A stretch of DNA of 64,000 bases from Photobacterium indicum (lineage in GTDB: Bacteria > Pseudomonadota > Gammaproteobacteria > Enterobacterales > Vibrionaceae). The first letter of the stretch is position 1, and every line of letters starts with the position of its first letter. The notes below the pieces were generated by a model, which worked only from the letters and a program-made list of their open reading frames with translations, did no database searches and had not been told where the DNA came from. The stretch covers positions 1,116,001 to 1,180,000 of the forward strand of contig NZ_PYOC01000001.1 in assembly GCF_003026215.1 (NCBI RefSeq), in the 5' to 3' direction. The position numbers were made by a program, and so were the translations under genes. Positions 15,833 to 23,512 of this stretch are shown here, one piece after another.

Positions 15833-16837
15833 TTAACTCGAGCAAGACTGCCTTATCATTAGCTTCGGTGGGAATATAAGGCTTTTAATCGGTTCCTCAT
15901 TGCCATTCATTCGAGCTAAAAGGATTTCACCAGCAGCTTTGCCTATTTCTTTTGCGCATACAGATATGGTCGTTAATGAAGGGAAGGTATCTGATGCCTC
16001 AGGAACATCATCAAATCCCACAACGGCAATATCTTTACCTACCGTCAAACCTCGATCTTTAATTGCCCGCATTACACCAAACGCAACAATATCCTGATAG
16101 CCAATAATCGCGGTAATCTGAGGGTGCTTTTCAAGCATTTTTCTTGTCTCAACAGCACCTTCAGATCGGCTAGCCCCACAGGTACTAATATATTTTTCAT
16201 TGAAGGGGATACCGTGTTCTATTAGTTTTGACATGTATCCACCTAAGCGATGAGAACGCGTTTTGGATCTTTCTTGCCCACCAATAAAGGCAATGTGCTT
16301 GTGGCCTAGTTGGATTAAATGCTCGGTAGCGACCTGCAGTCCTAAAAAATTATTGGTGCCAACAAAATCAAATTGTCCTTCCCCTACGGGACGAACAGCA
16401 AGCACAACAGGAAAACCTCGTCCTCTTACTGTTTTGAGGTAATCAACATTAGTATCAGTGGCTGGGCACATCACCATGCCGCCTGCATTTTGGCTAATTA
16501 GTGAGTCGATAAACTTATCTTGGCGCTCTACATTTTCTTCGGCGTTGGCTAAAAAAAGTAATGTATTTTGTTGTTCCAAATAATGGCTAAGTCCTGCAAT
16601 CATCTCGGAATAAAACGGGTTGGTGATATCAGGAATGACTAACCCAACAAGATTGCTCCGCTTATGGCGTAAATTGGCAGCCGCTTGATTATAAACATAT
16701 CCAAGCTCTTCAATTGCTTGCAGTACTTTACTGCGAGTGGCTTCTGATATTCGTCCTTTACTGGTTAAAACCATCGAAACTGTTGCGGTTGAAACTCCGC
16801 AATATTTTGCCACATCAGCAATGGTTGGTTTTGCCAT
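15833..16837 (-). CDS. LacI-family transcriptional repressor of the PTS operon
   Basis: The 334-residue protein starts with a LacI HTH ('TIADVAKYCGVSTATVSMVL', residues 5-24) and hinge helix ('YNQAAANLR'). A periplasmic-binding-protein-like effector domain follows ('LVGLVIPDITNPFYSEMIAGL', 'FIGGQERSKTRSHRLGGY', 'AVVGFDDVPEASDTFPSLTTI'). RBS AAGGACA precedes the ATG. It is divergent from the mannose-type PTS operon across a 208-base region holding two TTAA-based palindromes. It most likely represses that operon and senses a sugar or sugar phosphate. Confidence 0.92.
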   Translation of the reverse strand: MAKPTIADVAKYCGVSTATVSMVLTSKGRISEATRSKVLQAIEELGYVYNQAAANLRHKRSNLVGLVIPDITNPFYSEMIAGLSHYLEQQNTLLFLANAEENVERQDKFIDSLISQNAGGMVMCPATDTNVDYLKTVRGRGFPVVLAVRPVGEGQFDFVGTNNFLGLQVATEHLIQLGHKHIAFIGGQERSKTRSHRLGGYMSKLIEHGIPFNEKYISTCGASRSEGAVETRKMLEKHPQITAIIGYQDIVAFGVMRAIKDRGLTVGKDIAVVGFDDVPEASDTFPSLTTISVCAKEIGKAAGEILLARMNGNEEPIKSLIFPPKLMIRQSCSS

Positions 16838-16866
16838 AAATGTCCTTACATTTGGGTTAACTTTGC

Positions 16867-16882
16867 GATTAATCGTTTAACC
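16867..16882. promoter_or_regulatory. Candidate LacI-family operator 1
   Basis: GATTAATCGTTTAACC is an imperfect palindrome (GRTTAA-N4-TTAACC). It lies 30 bases upstream of the repressor start, so it could mediate autoregulation. It shares arms with the second site at 16967-16983. Confidence 0.5.
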
Positions 16883-16966
16883 TAATTTGAGCAAAAAAGT
16901 GGCGAATAACTGTGATCGATATCGATAAATTGGCATGTTTAAAGGGTTAATGAATGATAAATGATG

Positions 16967-16983
16967 GGTTAACCGCGTTAACC
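16967..16983. promoter_or_regulatory. Candidate LacI-family operator 2
   Basis: GGTTAACCGCGTTAACC has perfect 6-base arms (GGTTAA / TTAACC) around five bases. It lies 63 bases upstream of the PTS operon's first start codon. A further half-site, GATTAACC, lies at about 17029-17036. The size and central CG are typical of LacI-family operators. Confidence 0.6.
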
Positions 16984-17045
16984 TATTTGATGGAAAGCGT
17001 ACTTGCTGATTAATATATTACCAACAGATTAACCAAGGGTGATGT

Positions 17046-18806
17046 ATGAAGTATCTATCTGGCAACTCGAATTATGACAAATTTCCGCATGTGGAAATTA
17101 CAGGGTTTGGCAATCAAGCTTGGCAAGATTGGTCAACGATAGTTACAGAAGTTGAAGAACGAGTGAGTAATAACCAAAAGCATGTTTTGGTTATCGATAC
17201 GTACCACGGTGTTGATCATAATGAGCTACTAGAGCAGCTCATCACGCCATTAAACCCTAGTCACGTAGTATTTACAGATGAAGCTAAATATAGCGAAGAA
17301 CACATCTTCGAGATGCTAGAGCGCAATATTACCGATGATCGTGTGTTTGGGGTGATTGCGCCGCATAAATTAAATGAGTTTTTTGATGCTGAAAAACTCT
17401 CCGAGATCAAACATCAAATTGAAAGTGCAACAGATGGCTTAATTGTGGTGTATGGGCATGGGGCAAAATTATTTGCTGAAGGTGATACGTTCATCTACGC
17501 CGATCTTGCGCGATGGGAAATTCAGCAGCGTTTTCGTCGTGGAGAGTTGGGTAACTGGGGCGTTGAAAATACCGATGAAGATGTTTTACGCCGCTATAAA
17601 CGTGCATTTTTCATCGAATGGCGTGTTTTCGACCGTTATAAAACGAAATTACTCCCTCAAGCTGATTTTCTGTTGGATACAAACGTTGCACTAACGCCGA
17701 AAATGGTGACGGGTAAAGCATTTATGGCAGGTTTAGAACAAACCGTACAACAGCCATTTCGTCTAGTGCCATTCTTTGACCCTGGTGTTTGGGGCGGGCA
17801 GTGGATGAAGGAAGTCTGTGATTTAGATGAAACGAAGCCAAATTATGCTTGGTGTTTTGACTGCGTGCCTGAAGAAAATAGTCTTTTGCTAAAATACGAT
17901 GATGTGATTGTTGAAGTGCCTTCCCAAGACCTCGTATTACTCGAACCTAAGCGATTGCTCGGTGAAGAAGTGCATGCTCGTTTCGGGGCTGAATTTCCGA
18001 TCCGCTTTGATTTTCTCGATACCATGGAAGGTCAGCACCTTAGCCTTCAAGTACACCCGTTGACCGAATACATCCAACAAGAGTTTGGCATGCATTACAC
18101 TCAAGATGAAAGCTATTACATGCTTGACGTTGGTGATGATGCGAGTGTGTATTTAGGCACTAAAACGGGGACGAACCCCGACGAGATGATGGCAGATCTT
18201 GAAGCGGCACAGCGAGGAGAAAAGACCTTTGACGATGAACGTTTTATTAATCAATTTCCAGCCAAGAAACATGATCACTTTTTGATTCCTGCCGGTACTG
18301 TTCACTGTTCGGGTTCTAATTCGATGGTGTTAGAGATTAGCGCGACGCCGTATATCTTTACATTCAAACTCTGGGATTGGGACCGTTTAGGCTTAGACGG
18401 TCAGCCTCGTCCTGTGCACCTTGACCACGGTAAAGAAGTTATTCAATGGAATTGCAATACGGAATGGTGCGAAGAGCATTTGGTGAATGCCATTACTCCT
18501 ATTGCTGAAGGGAAAGGATGGCGAGAAGAGAAGACGGGACTCCATGAGCGAGAATTTATCGAAACGCGCCGTCATTGGTTCAGCCAACCTGTTAGTCACA
18601 ATACTGAGGGCAACGTCAATGTTCTGAACTTGGTGGAAGGCAAAGAGGCGCTGGTATTGAGCCCCGACAATTTATTTGTTCCATTTGTTGTTCATTATGC
18701 AGAAACCTTTGTTATTCCGGCTCAAGTAGGGGAATACATTATTCAGCCGCATGGGGCGAGTGAAGGGGCAGAAATTGCAACCATTAAAGCATACGTAAGA
18801 GGTTAA
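17046..18806 (+). CDS. Class I mannose-6-phosphate isomerase with an N-terminal kinase-like extension
   Basis: The 586-residue protein is about 200 residues longer than E. coli ManA. Residues about 235-586 are a type I PMI cupin: 'LSLQVHP' (metal-binding QxHP), 'DESYYMLD', 'FLIPAGTVHCSGSNSMVLEIS' and C-terminal cupin strands. It interconverts mannose-6-P and fructose-6-P. Residues 1-220 resemble the uridine-kinase/phosphoribulokinase fold ('VLVIDTYHGVDHNELLEQL', 'DLARWEIQQRFRRGELGNWG', 'RRYKRAFFIEWRVFDRYK') but have no Walker A loop, so this part is probably a sensing or structural domain. It is the first gene of the PTS operon, with AAGGGTGATGT upstream. It converts the product of a mannose-type PTS into glycolysis. 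Confidence 0.85.
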   Translation: MKYLSGNSNYDKFPHVEITGFGNQAWQDWSTIVTEVEERVSNNQKHVLVIDTYHGVDHNELLEQLITPLNPSHVVFTDEAKYSEEHIFEMLERNITDDRVFGVIAPHKLNEFFDAEKLSEIKHQIESATDGLIVVYGHGAKLFAEGDTFIYADLARWEIQQRFRRGELGNWGVENTDEDVLRRYKRAFFIEWRVFDRYKTKLLPQADFLLDTNVALTPKMVTGKAFMAGLEQTVQQPFRLVPFFDPGVWGGQWMKEVCDLDETKPNYAWCFDCVPEENSLLLKYDDVIVEVPSQDLVLLEPKRLLGEEVHARFGAEFPIRFDFLDTMEGQHLSLQVHPLTEYIQQEFGMHYTQDESYYMLDVGDDASVYLGTKTGTNPDEMMADLEAAQRGEKTFDDERFINQFPAKKHDHFLIPAGTVHCSGSNSMVLEISATPYIFTFKLWDWDRLGLDGQPRPVHLDHGKEVIQWNCNTEWCEEHLVNAITPIAEGKGWREEKTGLHEREFIETRRHWFSQPVSHNTEGNVNVLNLVEGKEALVLSPDNLFVPFVVHYAETFVIPAQVGEYIIQPHGASEGAEIATIKAYVRG

Positions 18807-18808
18807 TT

Positions 18809-19237
18809 ATGCTGCATTTTTTAATAGCAACTCATGGGCCACTGGCTAGTGCATTAGTTTCAAGCGCAAAAATGGTGTTTGGTGAACTTCAGAATACATC
18901 GTGTGTATCGCTTACCGAAGAGGGCGGTATAGAGCAATTCAAACAAGACTTTAATACTGAGATTCGAGATATAGCCGGCCAAGTCGAGGGCATTGTGGTG
19001 CTTTGTGATTTGGAATGCGGTACACCCTATAACATTGCCTGTACTTACGCATTTGATGGGAGTTTTCCTGTTCCTGTCGAAGTAGTCACGGGCATTAATT
19101 TTCCAACGTTGCTGATGACGGCTGATTTTGTGGAAGAGTCAGATCCAGCATCCGTTGCACAGACATTACAACAAGAAGCGCTTAACACGATCGTGGTTGC
19201 AAAACCGGTGAGTGTTGATCAAGACGACGATTTTTAA
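18809..19237 (+). CDS. PTS mannose-family EIIA component
   Basis: The 142-residue cytoplasmic phosphocarrier starts 'MLHFLIATHGPLASALVSSA'. His9 in 'ATHG' is the phosphoacceptor expected for the mannose/fructose/sorbose family. It receives phosphate from HPr and passes it to EIIB. Two bases separate it from the isomerase gene, and EIIB follows after 9 bases. The EIIA and EIIB domains are separate, unlike E. coli ManX. The exact sugar cannot be fixed from sequence. Confidence 0.92.
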   Translation: MLHFLIATHGPLASALVSSAKMVFGELQNTSCVSLTEEGGIEQFKQDFNTEIRDIAGQVEGIVVLCDLECGTPYNIACTYAFDGSFPVPVEVVTGINFPTLLMTADFVEESDPASVAQTLQQEALNTIVVAKPVSVDQDDDF

Positions 19238-19246
19238 GGAGCAAGC

Positions 19247-19744
19247 ATGACTATTTCATTTGTAAGAATCGACGACCGTGTGATTCACGGTCAGTTAATG
19301 ACTCGCTGGGCGAAAGAATTACCGTGTGATGGCATTGTTGCTATCGATGATGCAGTAGCGGCTGACCCACTACTTTCTCAGGTAATGAAAGGGGCGGTAA
19401 CCGATGTGAAAGTCTGGTTATTTGATGCAGATACAGCGATTAGTAAGCTGCCGAAAGTGATTGCGAGTGATAAGAAATATTTTGTTATTGCCAAATCACC
19501 AGTCACGCTGCAGAGAATCAGCGAAGCCGGTATCGATCTTTCTAATTTAAATGGAAAGATTAATGTAGGCCCAATGAGTGCACGAGAAGGAACAACAACA
19601 ATAGGAAATAATCAGAGCGTAAACCCAGATGAAGTTTCAGCTTTTGAATACCTATCTCAATTGGGGCATCAAATAGATTTCCGGCTTGTTCCGGATGCTA
19701 GCGCCTACAACTGGGATACCGCACAGAAAAAATTAAATAAATAA
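19247..19744 (+). CDS. PTS mannose-family EIIB component
   Basis: 165 residues. The conserved 'FVRIDDRVIHGQLMTRWA' contains the phosphorylated His14. The remainder keeps the family's blocks ('VAIDDAVAADPL', 'KINVGPMSAREG'). It transfers phosphate from EIIA to the incoming sugar at the EIIC/EIID complex. The RBS AAGGAG lies upstream of the ATG. It is followed by EIIC after 41 bases. Confidence 0.93.
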   Translation: MTISFVRIDDRVIHGQLMTRWAKELPCDGIVAIDDAVAADPLLSQVMKGAVTDVKVWLFDADTAISKLPKVIASDKKYFVIAKSPVTLQRISEAGIDLSNLNGKINVGPMSAREGTTTIGNNQSVNPDEVSAFEYLSQLGHQIDFRLVPDASAYNWDTAQKKLNK

Positions 19745-19785
19745 CAGCGGTCCAAATTTTTTGACGTGATTAGAAGGAACAGATT

Positions 19786-20589
19786 ATGTTTTTTGAAGCA
19801 GTTGTTATCGGGATACTGTGTTATCTCGGTGCGTTATCAACACCTTGGTTACTAGGTCTTACTGGTGGCTGGTACACATTAAGTCGACCACTGGTTTCTG
19901 GAATGTTGGTTGGCATTGTATTAGGTGATATTCAGACGGGAATAATGGTGGGTGTAGCTGTTCAGGCAGTCTATATTGCGATGGTGACACCGGGTGGTTC
20001 GATGCCAGCCGATCTTAACTTTGTCGCGTACCCTGCTGTTGCACTTGGTATTATGTCGGGACAGGGTGTCGAAGTAGCCGTTGCGATTGCGGCAACAATT
20101 GGTATTGCAGGAACCATTATTTTTAACTTTATGATGGTACTGAACTCTTATTGGAATCACCGTGCCGATTTGTCGGTAGATGATGGTGATGATAAGGGGG
20201 TATACATGAATACCGCTATTTATCCTCAGATCACCAACTTTTTGATGCGCTTCATTCCTACCTTTATCGCTGTTTATTTTGGCAATCAATATATCGAAGG
20301 CTTCATGGCAAGCTTGCCTGACTTGGTTATCAATACCATGACTGTGCTGGGTGGTATCTTGCCTGCCGTTGGTATCGCCATCTTGCTAAAACAAATAATC
20401 AAAGAAACGTCGATGCTGATTTATTTCCTTGTTGGTTTTGTCTGCATTGTCTTTTTGAACCTCAATATGGTTGGTCTTGTGATGATCGGTGCACTGTTTG
20501 CGCTACTGCATTACAACTACAAGCCAGATCCACAGCCTACGGCTGTAACACCAAATCAAGTAATGGACGACGATGAGGATGAATTCTAA
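19786..20589 (+). CDS. PTS mannose-family EIIC permease
   Basis: The 267-residue integral membrane protein has multiple hydrophobic segments and the family features 'GLTGGWYTLSRPLVSGMLVGIVLGDIQTGIMVGVAVQAVYIAMVTPGGSMPAD' (quoted in parts; positions about 24-80). It ends with an acidic cytoplasmic tail (DDDEDEF). With EIID it forms the translocation channel. Its stop overlaps the EIID start by one base. Confidence 0.93.
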   Translation: MFFEAVVIGILCYLGALSTPWLLGLTGGWYTLSRPLVSGMLVGIVLGDIQTGIMVGVAVQAVYIAMVTPGGSMPADLNFVAYPAVALGIMSGQGVEVAVAIAATIGIAGTIIFNFMMVLNSYWNHRADLSVDDGDDKGVYMNTAIYPQITNFLMRFIPTFIAVYFGNQYIEGFMASLPDLVINTMTVLGGILPAVGIAILLKQIIKETSMLIYFLVGFVCIVFLNLNMVGLVMIGALFALLHYNYKPDPQPTAVTPNQVMDDDEDEF

Positions 20590-21437
20590 TGACTACAAAA
20601 CATGATCAACTCAGCACTGATATTAATGCCAAGATCGCGTTAGATAAGAAAGACCTCATTAAATGTTGGCGTTCGTGGATGATGTACAACCTTTCATCAA
20701 TGAGTTTCGAGCGTTTGGCGTCATTCGGCTTTTGCCTTGGAATAATGCCAGCACTAAAGAAGCTATATCCCAACAAAGATAAGCGCCAAGAAGCAATGAA
20801 ACGCCATTCTTCTTTCTATAACACTGAGCCACAGCTTGGCGCCATCATCAGTGGCTTGGCGGTGGGTTTAGAAGAAAAGAAAGCCAATGGTGAGCCTATT
20901 GATGGCGAAACTATTAATACGTTGAAAGTAGGCTTGATGGGGCCGATTGCCGGTATTGGCGATTCTATGGTACCCGGTATGCTTGTTCCTATTCTTCTCA
21001 GTATCGGTATGGCTTTGGCTGCTGGTGGCAGTATGCTAGGACCACTGTTTTATATTATTGCATTTAATGCCATTGTCATTGTCGGTTCTTATACCTTGTT
21101 TATGAAGGGATATAAGATGGGTACGGGTTCAGTCGAAGTACTGGTTAGCCATAAATCGACCAAAATTCGAGAAGCGCTCTCGTTGCTGGGGGTCTTTGTG
21201 ATGGGGGGCGTGGCGGCGAGCTATGTCAATCTTGGTACGGGGCTTGAGTTTGTAACCAGTGATGGTGTAGATATCAATGTTCAGGCGATGCTTGATGGTA
21301 TTTTCCCTAAACTGATGCCATTAGTGATTGTGCTTGGAACTTGGTATGCAATGGCAAAGAAAAACCTAAGTCCAGTAAAAGCCATGTTGTCTTTGGTTGT
21401 CATCTCGGCCATTGGTGTAGCGATTGGCCTCTTTTAA
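20589..21437 (+). CDS. PTS mannose-family EIID permease subunit
   Basis: 282 residues. Characteristic EIID blocks are 'CWRSWMMYNLSSMSFERLASFGFCLGIMPAL' (residues about 25-56, quoted in outline), 'RHSSFYNTEPQLGAIISGLAVGLEE' and 'GLMGPIAGIGDSMVPG'. The C-terminal half carries three to four membrane spans. It pairs with EIIC. The start overlaps the EIIC stop, so translation is coupled. A weak GAGAG/CTCTC hairpin lies between this gene and the epimerase gene at about 21452-21472. Confidence 0.93.
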   Translation: MTTKHDQLSTDINAKIALDKKDLIKCWRSWMMYNLSSMSFERLASFGFCLGIMPALKKLYPNKDKRQEAMKRHSSFYNTEPQLGAIISGLAVGLEEKKANGEPIDGETINTLKVGLMGPIAGIGDSMVPGMLVPILLSIGMALAAGGSMLGPLFYIIAFNAIVIVGSYTLFMKGYKMGTGSVEVLVSHKSTKIREALSLLGVFVMGGVAASYVNLGTGLEFVTSDGVDINVQAMLDGIFPKLMPLVIVLGTWYAMAKKNLSPVKAMLSLVVISAIGVAIGLF

Positions 21438-21499
21438 GGTAAACAAGTAAAGAGAGGGTCATCGGCTCTCTCTACTCCTTCTTAAGTAGAGATATCATT

Positions 21500-22621
21500 A
21501 TGAATACCATTTCGCAGCAAGCGAAACGCTGTCAGGTATGGCTTTCTGAACTCGCACTTCCACGGTGGCAACACCATTTTGATAAAAAGACAGGCATTTT
21601 CCCCGAAGGCATTTATCAAGATGGTCGCGTATACCAAGAAAACGTTATCCGCTTTCGTGTTCAGCCTCGTCAATTATATGTTTATGCTCATGCTACCGAG
21701 CTCGGTCTTATTGATGCTTGTCAAGATATAGATCAAGCAATTCATGTTGGCTTCCCTCAATTTCAAACTGAGAAAGAGACATTTGCATTCTCAGTCGATG
21801 ATGAATTGAACATTAAAAATAGTGAAACCAATGCTTATGAACATGCTTTTGCGTTATTGGGTTATGCATGGCATTACCGATTGACGAGAGAACAAGCCAG
21901 CCTAGACAAAATGGAAGCCATCTATCTATGGTTTCAGTGTGAATTGGCAGATGCAGAAAATGGTGGATTTTACTCATCTACACACTGTTCTTCTCTACGC
22001 TGCCAGAACCCACATATGCACTTATTCGAAGCTTTAATGGTGTGCTATGAACATACCAATAATGCTCAATGGCTGGAACGCGCGAATAGTATTTTCACTC
22101 TATTCTCTGAACGTTTTATGCAGAAGGAGTATTTATGTGAGTTTTTTGATAGTCAGCTCGCCCCGAAACACCCGCTAAGTAATCTCGTCGACCCTGGACA
22201 CCATTATGAATGGATTTGGCTACTACATCATTATCAAAAGCTGACAAAAATCGATGTGTCAGTTTACATCGAGAGATTGAATTATTTTGCTTCTATGTAT
22301 GGGCATAACGATAATGGTTTGGTTAGAGATGAAGTAAAAAATAACGGGGTGGTATTTCGCTCAACATCTAGATTATGGTGCCAAACCGAATATCTTAAAG
22401 CTCAGATAGCACTATGGGAGCGCCATCCATCTCCTGAACGGGAACAACGTGTTTGCCAAGCTGTTGATGTGATTTTTAGTGCTTACTTGAATCCGGCTCA
22501 GAACGGTCTTTGGTTTGATCAACTGGATTGCGAAGGGCTGCCATTACAAAAGAACTCACCAGCGAGTACTTTTTATCACTTATTTCTAGCATTTTCAGAA
22601 CTGCTTAGAGTTGCAAAGTAA
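21500..22621 (+). CDS. AGE-family sugar epimerase/isomerase
   Basis: The 373-residue (alpha/alpha)6-barrel protein belongs to the N-acylglucosamine 2-epimerase family, which includes mannose isomerase (YihS-type) and cellobiose epimerase. Family blocks are 'RVQPRQLYVYAHATELG', 'NPHMHLFEALMVCYEHT' and 'LVDPGHHYEWIWLLHHY'; the His residues in the last two are the usual catalytic and ligand histidines. It acts on unphosphorylated sugar in the cytoplasm. Its place behind a mannose-type PTS and PMI suggests mannose/fructose/glucose interconversion. The exact substrate is inferred. Confidence 0.88.
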   Translation: MNTISQQAKRCQVWLSELALPRWQHHFDKKTGIFPEGIYQDGRVYQENVIRFRVQPRQLYVYAHATELGLIDACQDIDQAIHVGFPQFQTEKETFAFSVDDELNIKNSETNAYEHAFALLGYAWHYRLTREQASLDKMEAIYLWFQCELADAENGGFYSSTHCSSLRCQNPHMHLFEALMVCYEHTNNAQWLERANSIFTLFSERFMQKEYLCEFFDSQLAPKHPLSNLVDPGHHYEWIWLLHHYQKLTKIDVSVYIERLNYFASMYGHNDNGLVRDEVKNNGVVFRSTSRLWCQTEYLKAQIALWERHPSPEREQRVCQAVDVIFSAYLNPAQNGLWFDQLDCEGLPLQKNSPASTFYHLFLAFSELLRVAK

Positions 22622-22630
22622 GGACATTAT

Positions 22631-23185
22631 ATGAACGTATTAACACCTCCCAGTATTAACTATGTGACGGGTAAGATAAATGCGGGGAATCTTGTTGAAA
22701 AAGTAACGTTGTTATCATCACTTGATGGTGTTTTTGCCGATAAAGCTGCCTATGCTTCACTGCCTGATGATCGTGTTATATACAGTGTTGAAATGCTGCC
22801 AGCAGAATCTGCAGAAGGAGAGCTTAACTTTGGTGTATCACATATTGAAGCGGGTAGCGTTGGTGATGAATTTTTTATGACCCGAGGTCACTTTCACGAA
22901 CGTATCGAGCAAGCTGAATACTATTTTGGAAGTGCTGGTGAAGGCCTGCTTATCTTGCAAGCTCAAACAGGTGTAGTGAGCATTGAAAAAGTCTTTCCGG
23001 GGAGTATTCATCATATCGGTGGGTTCATCGCTCATCGGTTAGTTAATACGGGAAACTCGCGATTGTCGGCACTTGCTGTTTGGTCATCAATAGCAGGTCA
23101 TAACTATAGTGCACTTAAAGATAACGGTTTTAATGTTCGAGTATTAAAAGGAGGCGGTGGGTATAGAATTACAGAGTGCTTTTAA
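22631..23185 (+). CDS. Cupin-type glucose-6-phosphate isomerase
   Basis: The 184-residue cupin matches the archaeal-type phosphoglucose isomerase family. The metal ligands His87, His89 and Glu96 (RGHFHERIEQAEYYFG) and His135 (FIAHRLVNTG) fall at the spacing of the Pyrococcus enzyme (His88, His90, Glu97, His136). It interconverts glucose-6-P and fructose-6-P. It is unrelated in fold to E. coli Pgi, which the host presumably also has. It follows the epimerase gene by 9 bases with AAGGACAT as RBS and ends the PTS operon. Confidence 0.88.
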   Translation: MNVLTPPSINYVTGKINAGNLVEKVTLLSSLDGVFADKAAYASLPDDRVIYSVEMLPAESAEGELNFGVSHIEAGSVGDEFFMTRGHFHERIEQAEYYFGSAGEGLLILQAQTGVVSIEKVFPGSIHHIGGFIAHRLVNTGNSRLSALAVWSSIAGHNYSALKDNGFNVRVLKGGGGYRITECF

Positions 23186-23512
23186 TATCTAGGTTGATTA
23201 AGAAAGCGTATTTAATTTTTTATATTAAGTAGTTAGTGTTTTTACCGTTATCTTGTGGTTTATTGAGGTTGAAACACTAGAGCAATCTTATCTGGTGCTG
23301 AGTCTTGGTAGGCTCCATACACCGCTCAAGACTTCTATCAGGTTTGGCATGCATTTCCTGTTTTCCCCCCTATTGTATGAAGCTGTTGATAGGTCTCATT
23401 TATTACTAATCATTGTTTAGTAAAGGTCGTGATTGCTTCACACATTCAATCTTAAAAAGCTTTTTACAATACTCATAACTTAATCATAACGGTTTATAGG
23501 TAGTTATAAGTC
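23186..23512. other. 327-base intergenic region before the DUF5107 gene
   Basis: The gap separates the PTS operon from the next module and holds the ROK-type operator candidate at 23403-23423. A clear intrinsic terminator for the PTS operon is not visible. A GC-poor stretch follows the operator up to the start codon and presumably includes the promoter. Confidence 0.5.
23403..23423. promoter_or_regulatory. Candidate ROK-repressor operator upstream of the DUF5107 gene
   Basis: A perfect 7-base inverted repeat, TTACTAA and TTAGTAA, is separated by tcattgt. A near-copy that keeps the same spacer lies at 29663-29683 over the start of the ROK repressor gene. The 16-mer TAATCATTGTTTAGTA is identical at both places. 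The geometry resembles NagC/Mlc-type operators. Confidence 0.6.

Noticed and set aside
16908-16926. CRP site (TGTGATCGATATCGAT) upstream of the PTS operon
   Set aside because: Only the left half-site fits well; the right half matches three of five consensus bases. Plausible biologically, but too weak to call.
17046-17720. Active uridine kinase or phosphoribulokinase domain fused to PMI
   Set aside because: No Walker A loop is present, so phosphotransfer is unlikely.
19921-20289. 122-codon open frame on the minus strand
   Set aside because: It lies antisense and fully inside the EIIC gene, whose protein is clearly conserved. It is a shadow frame.
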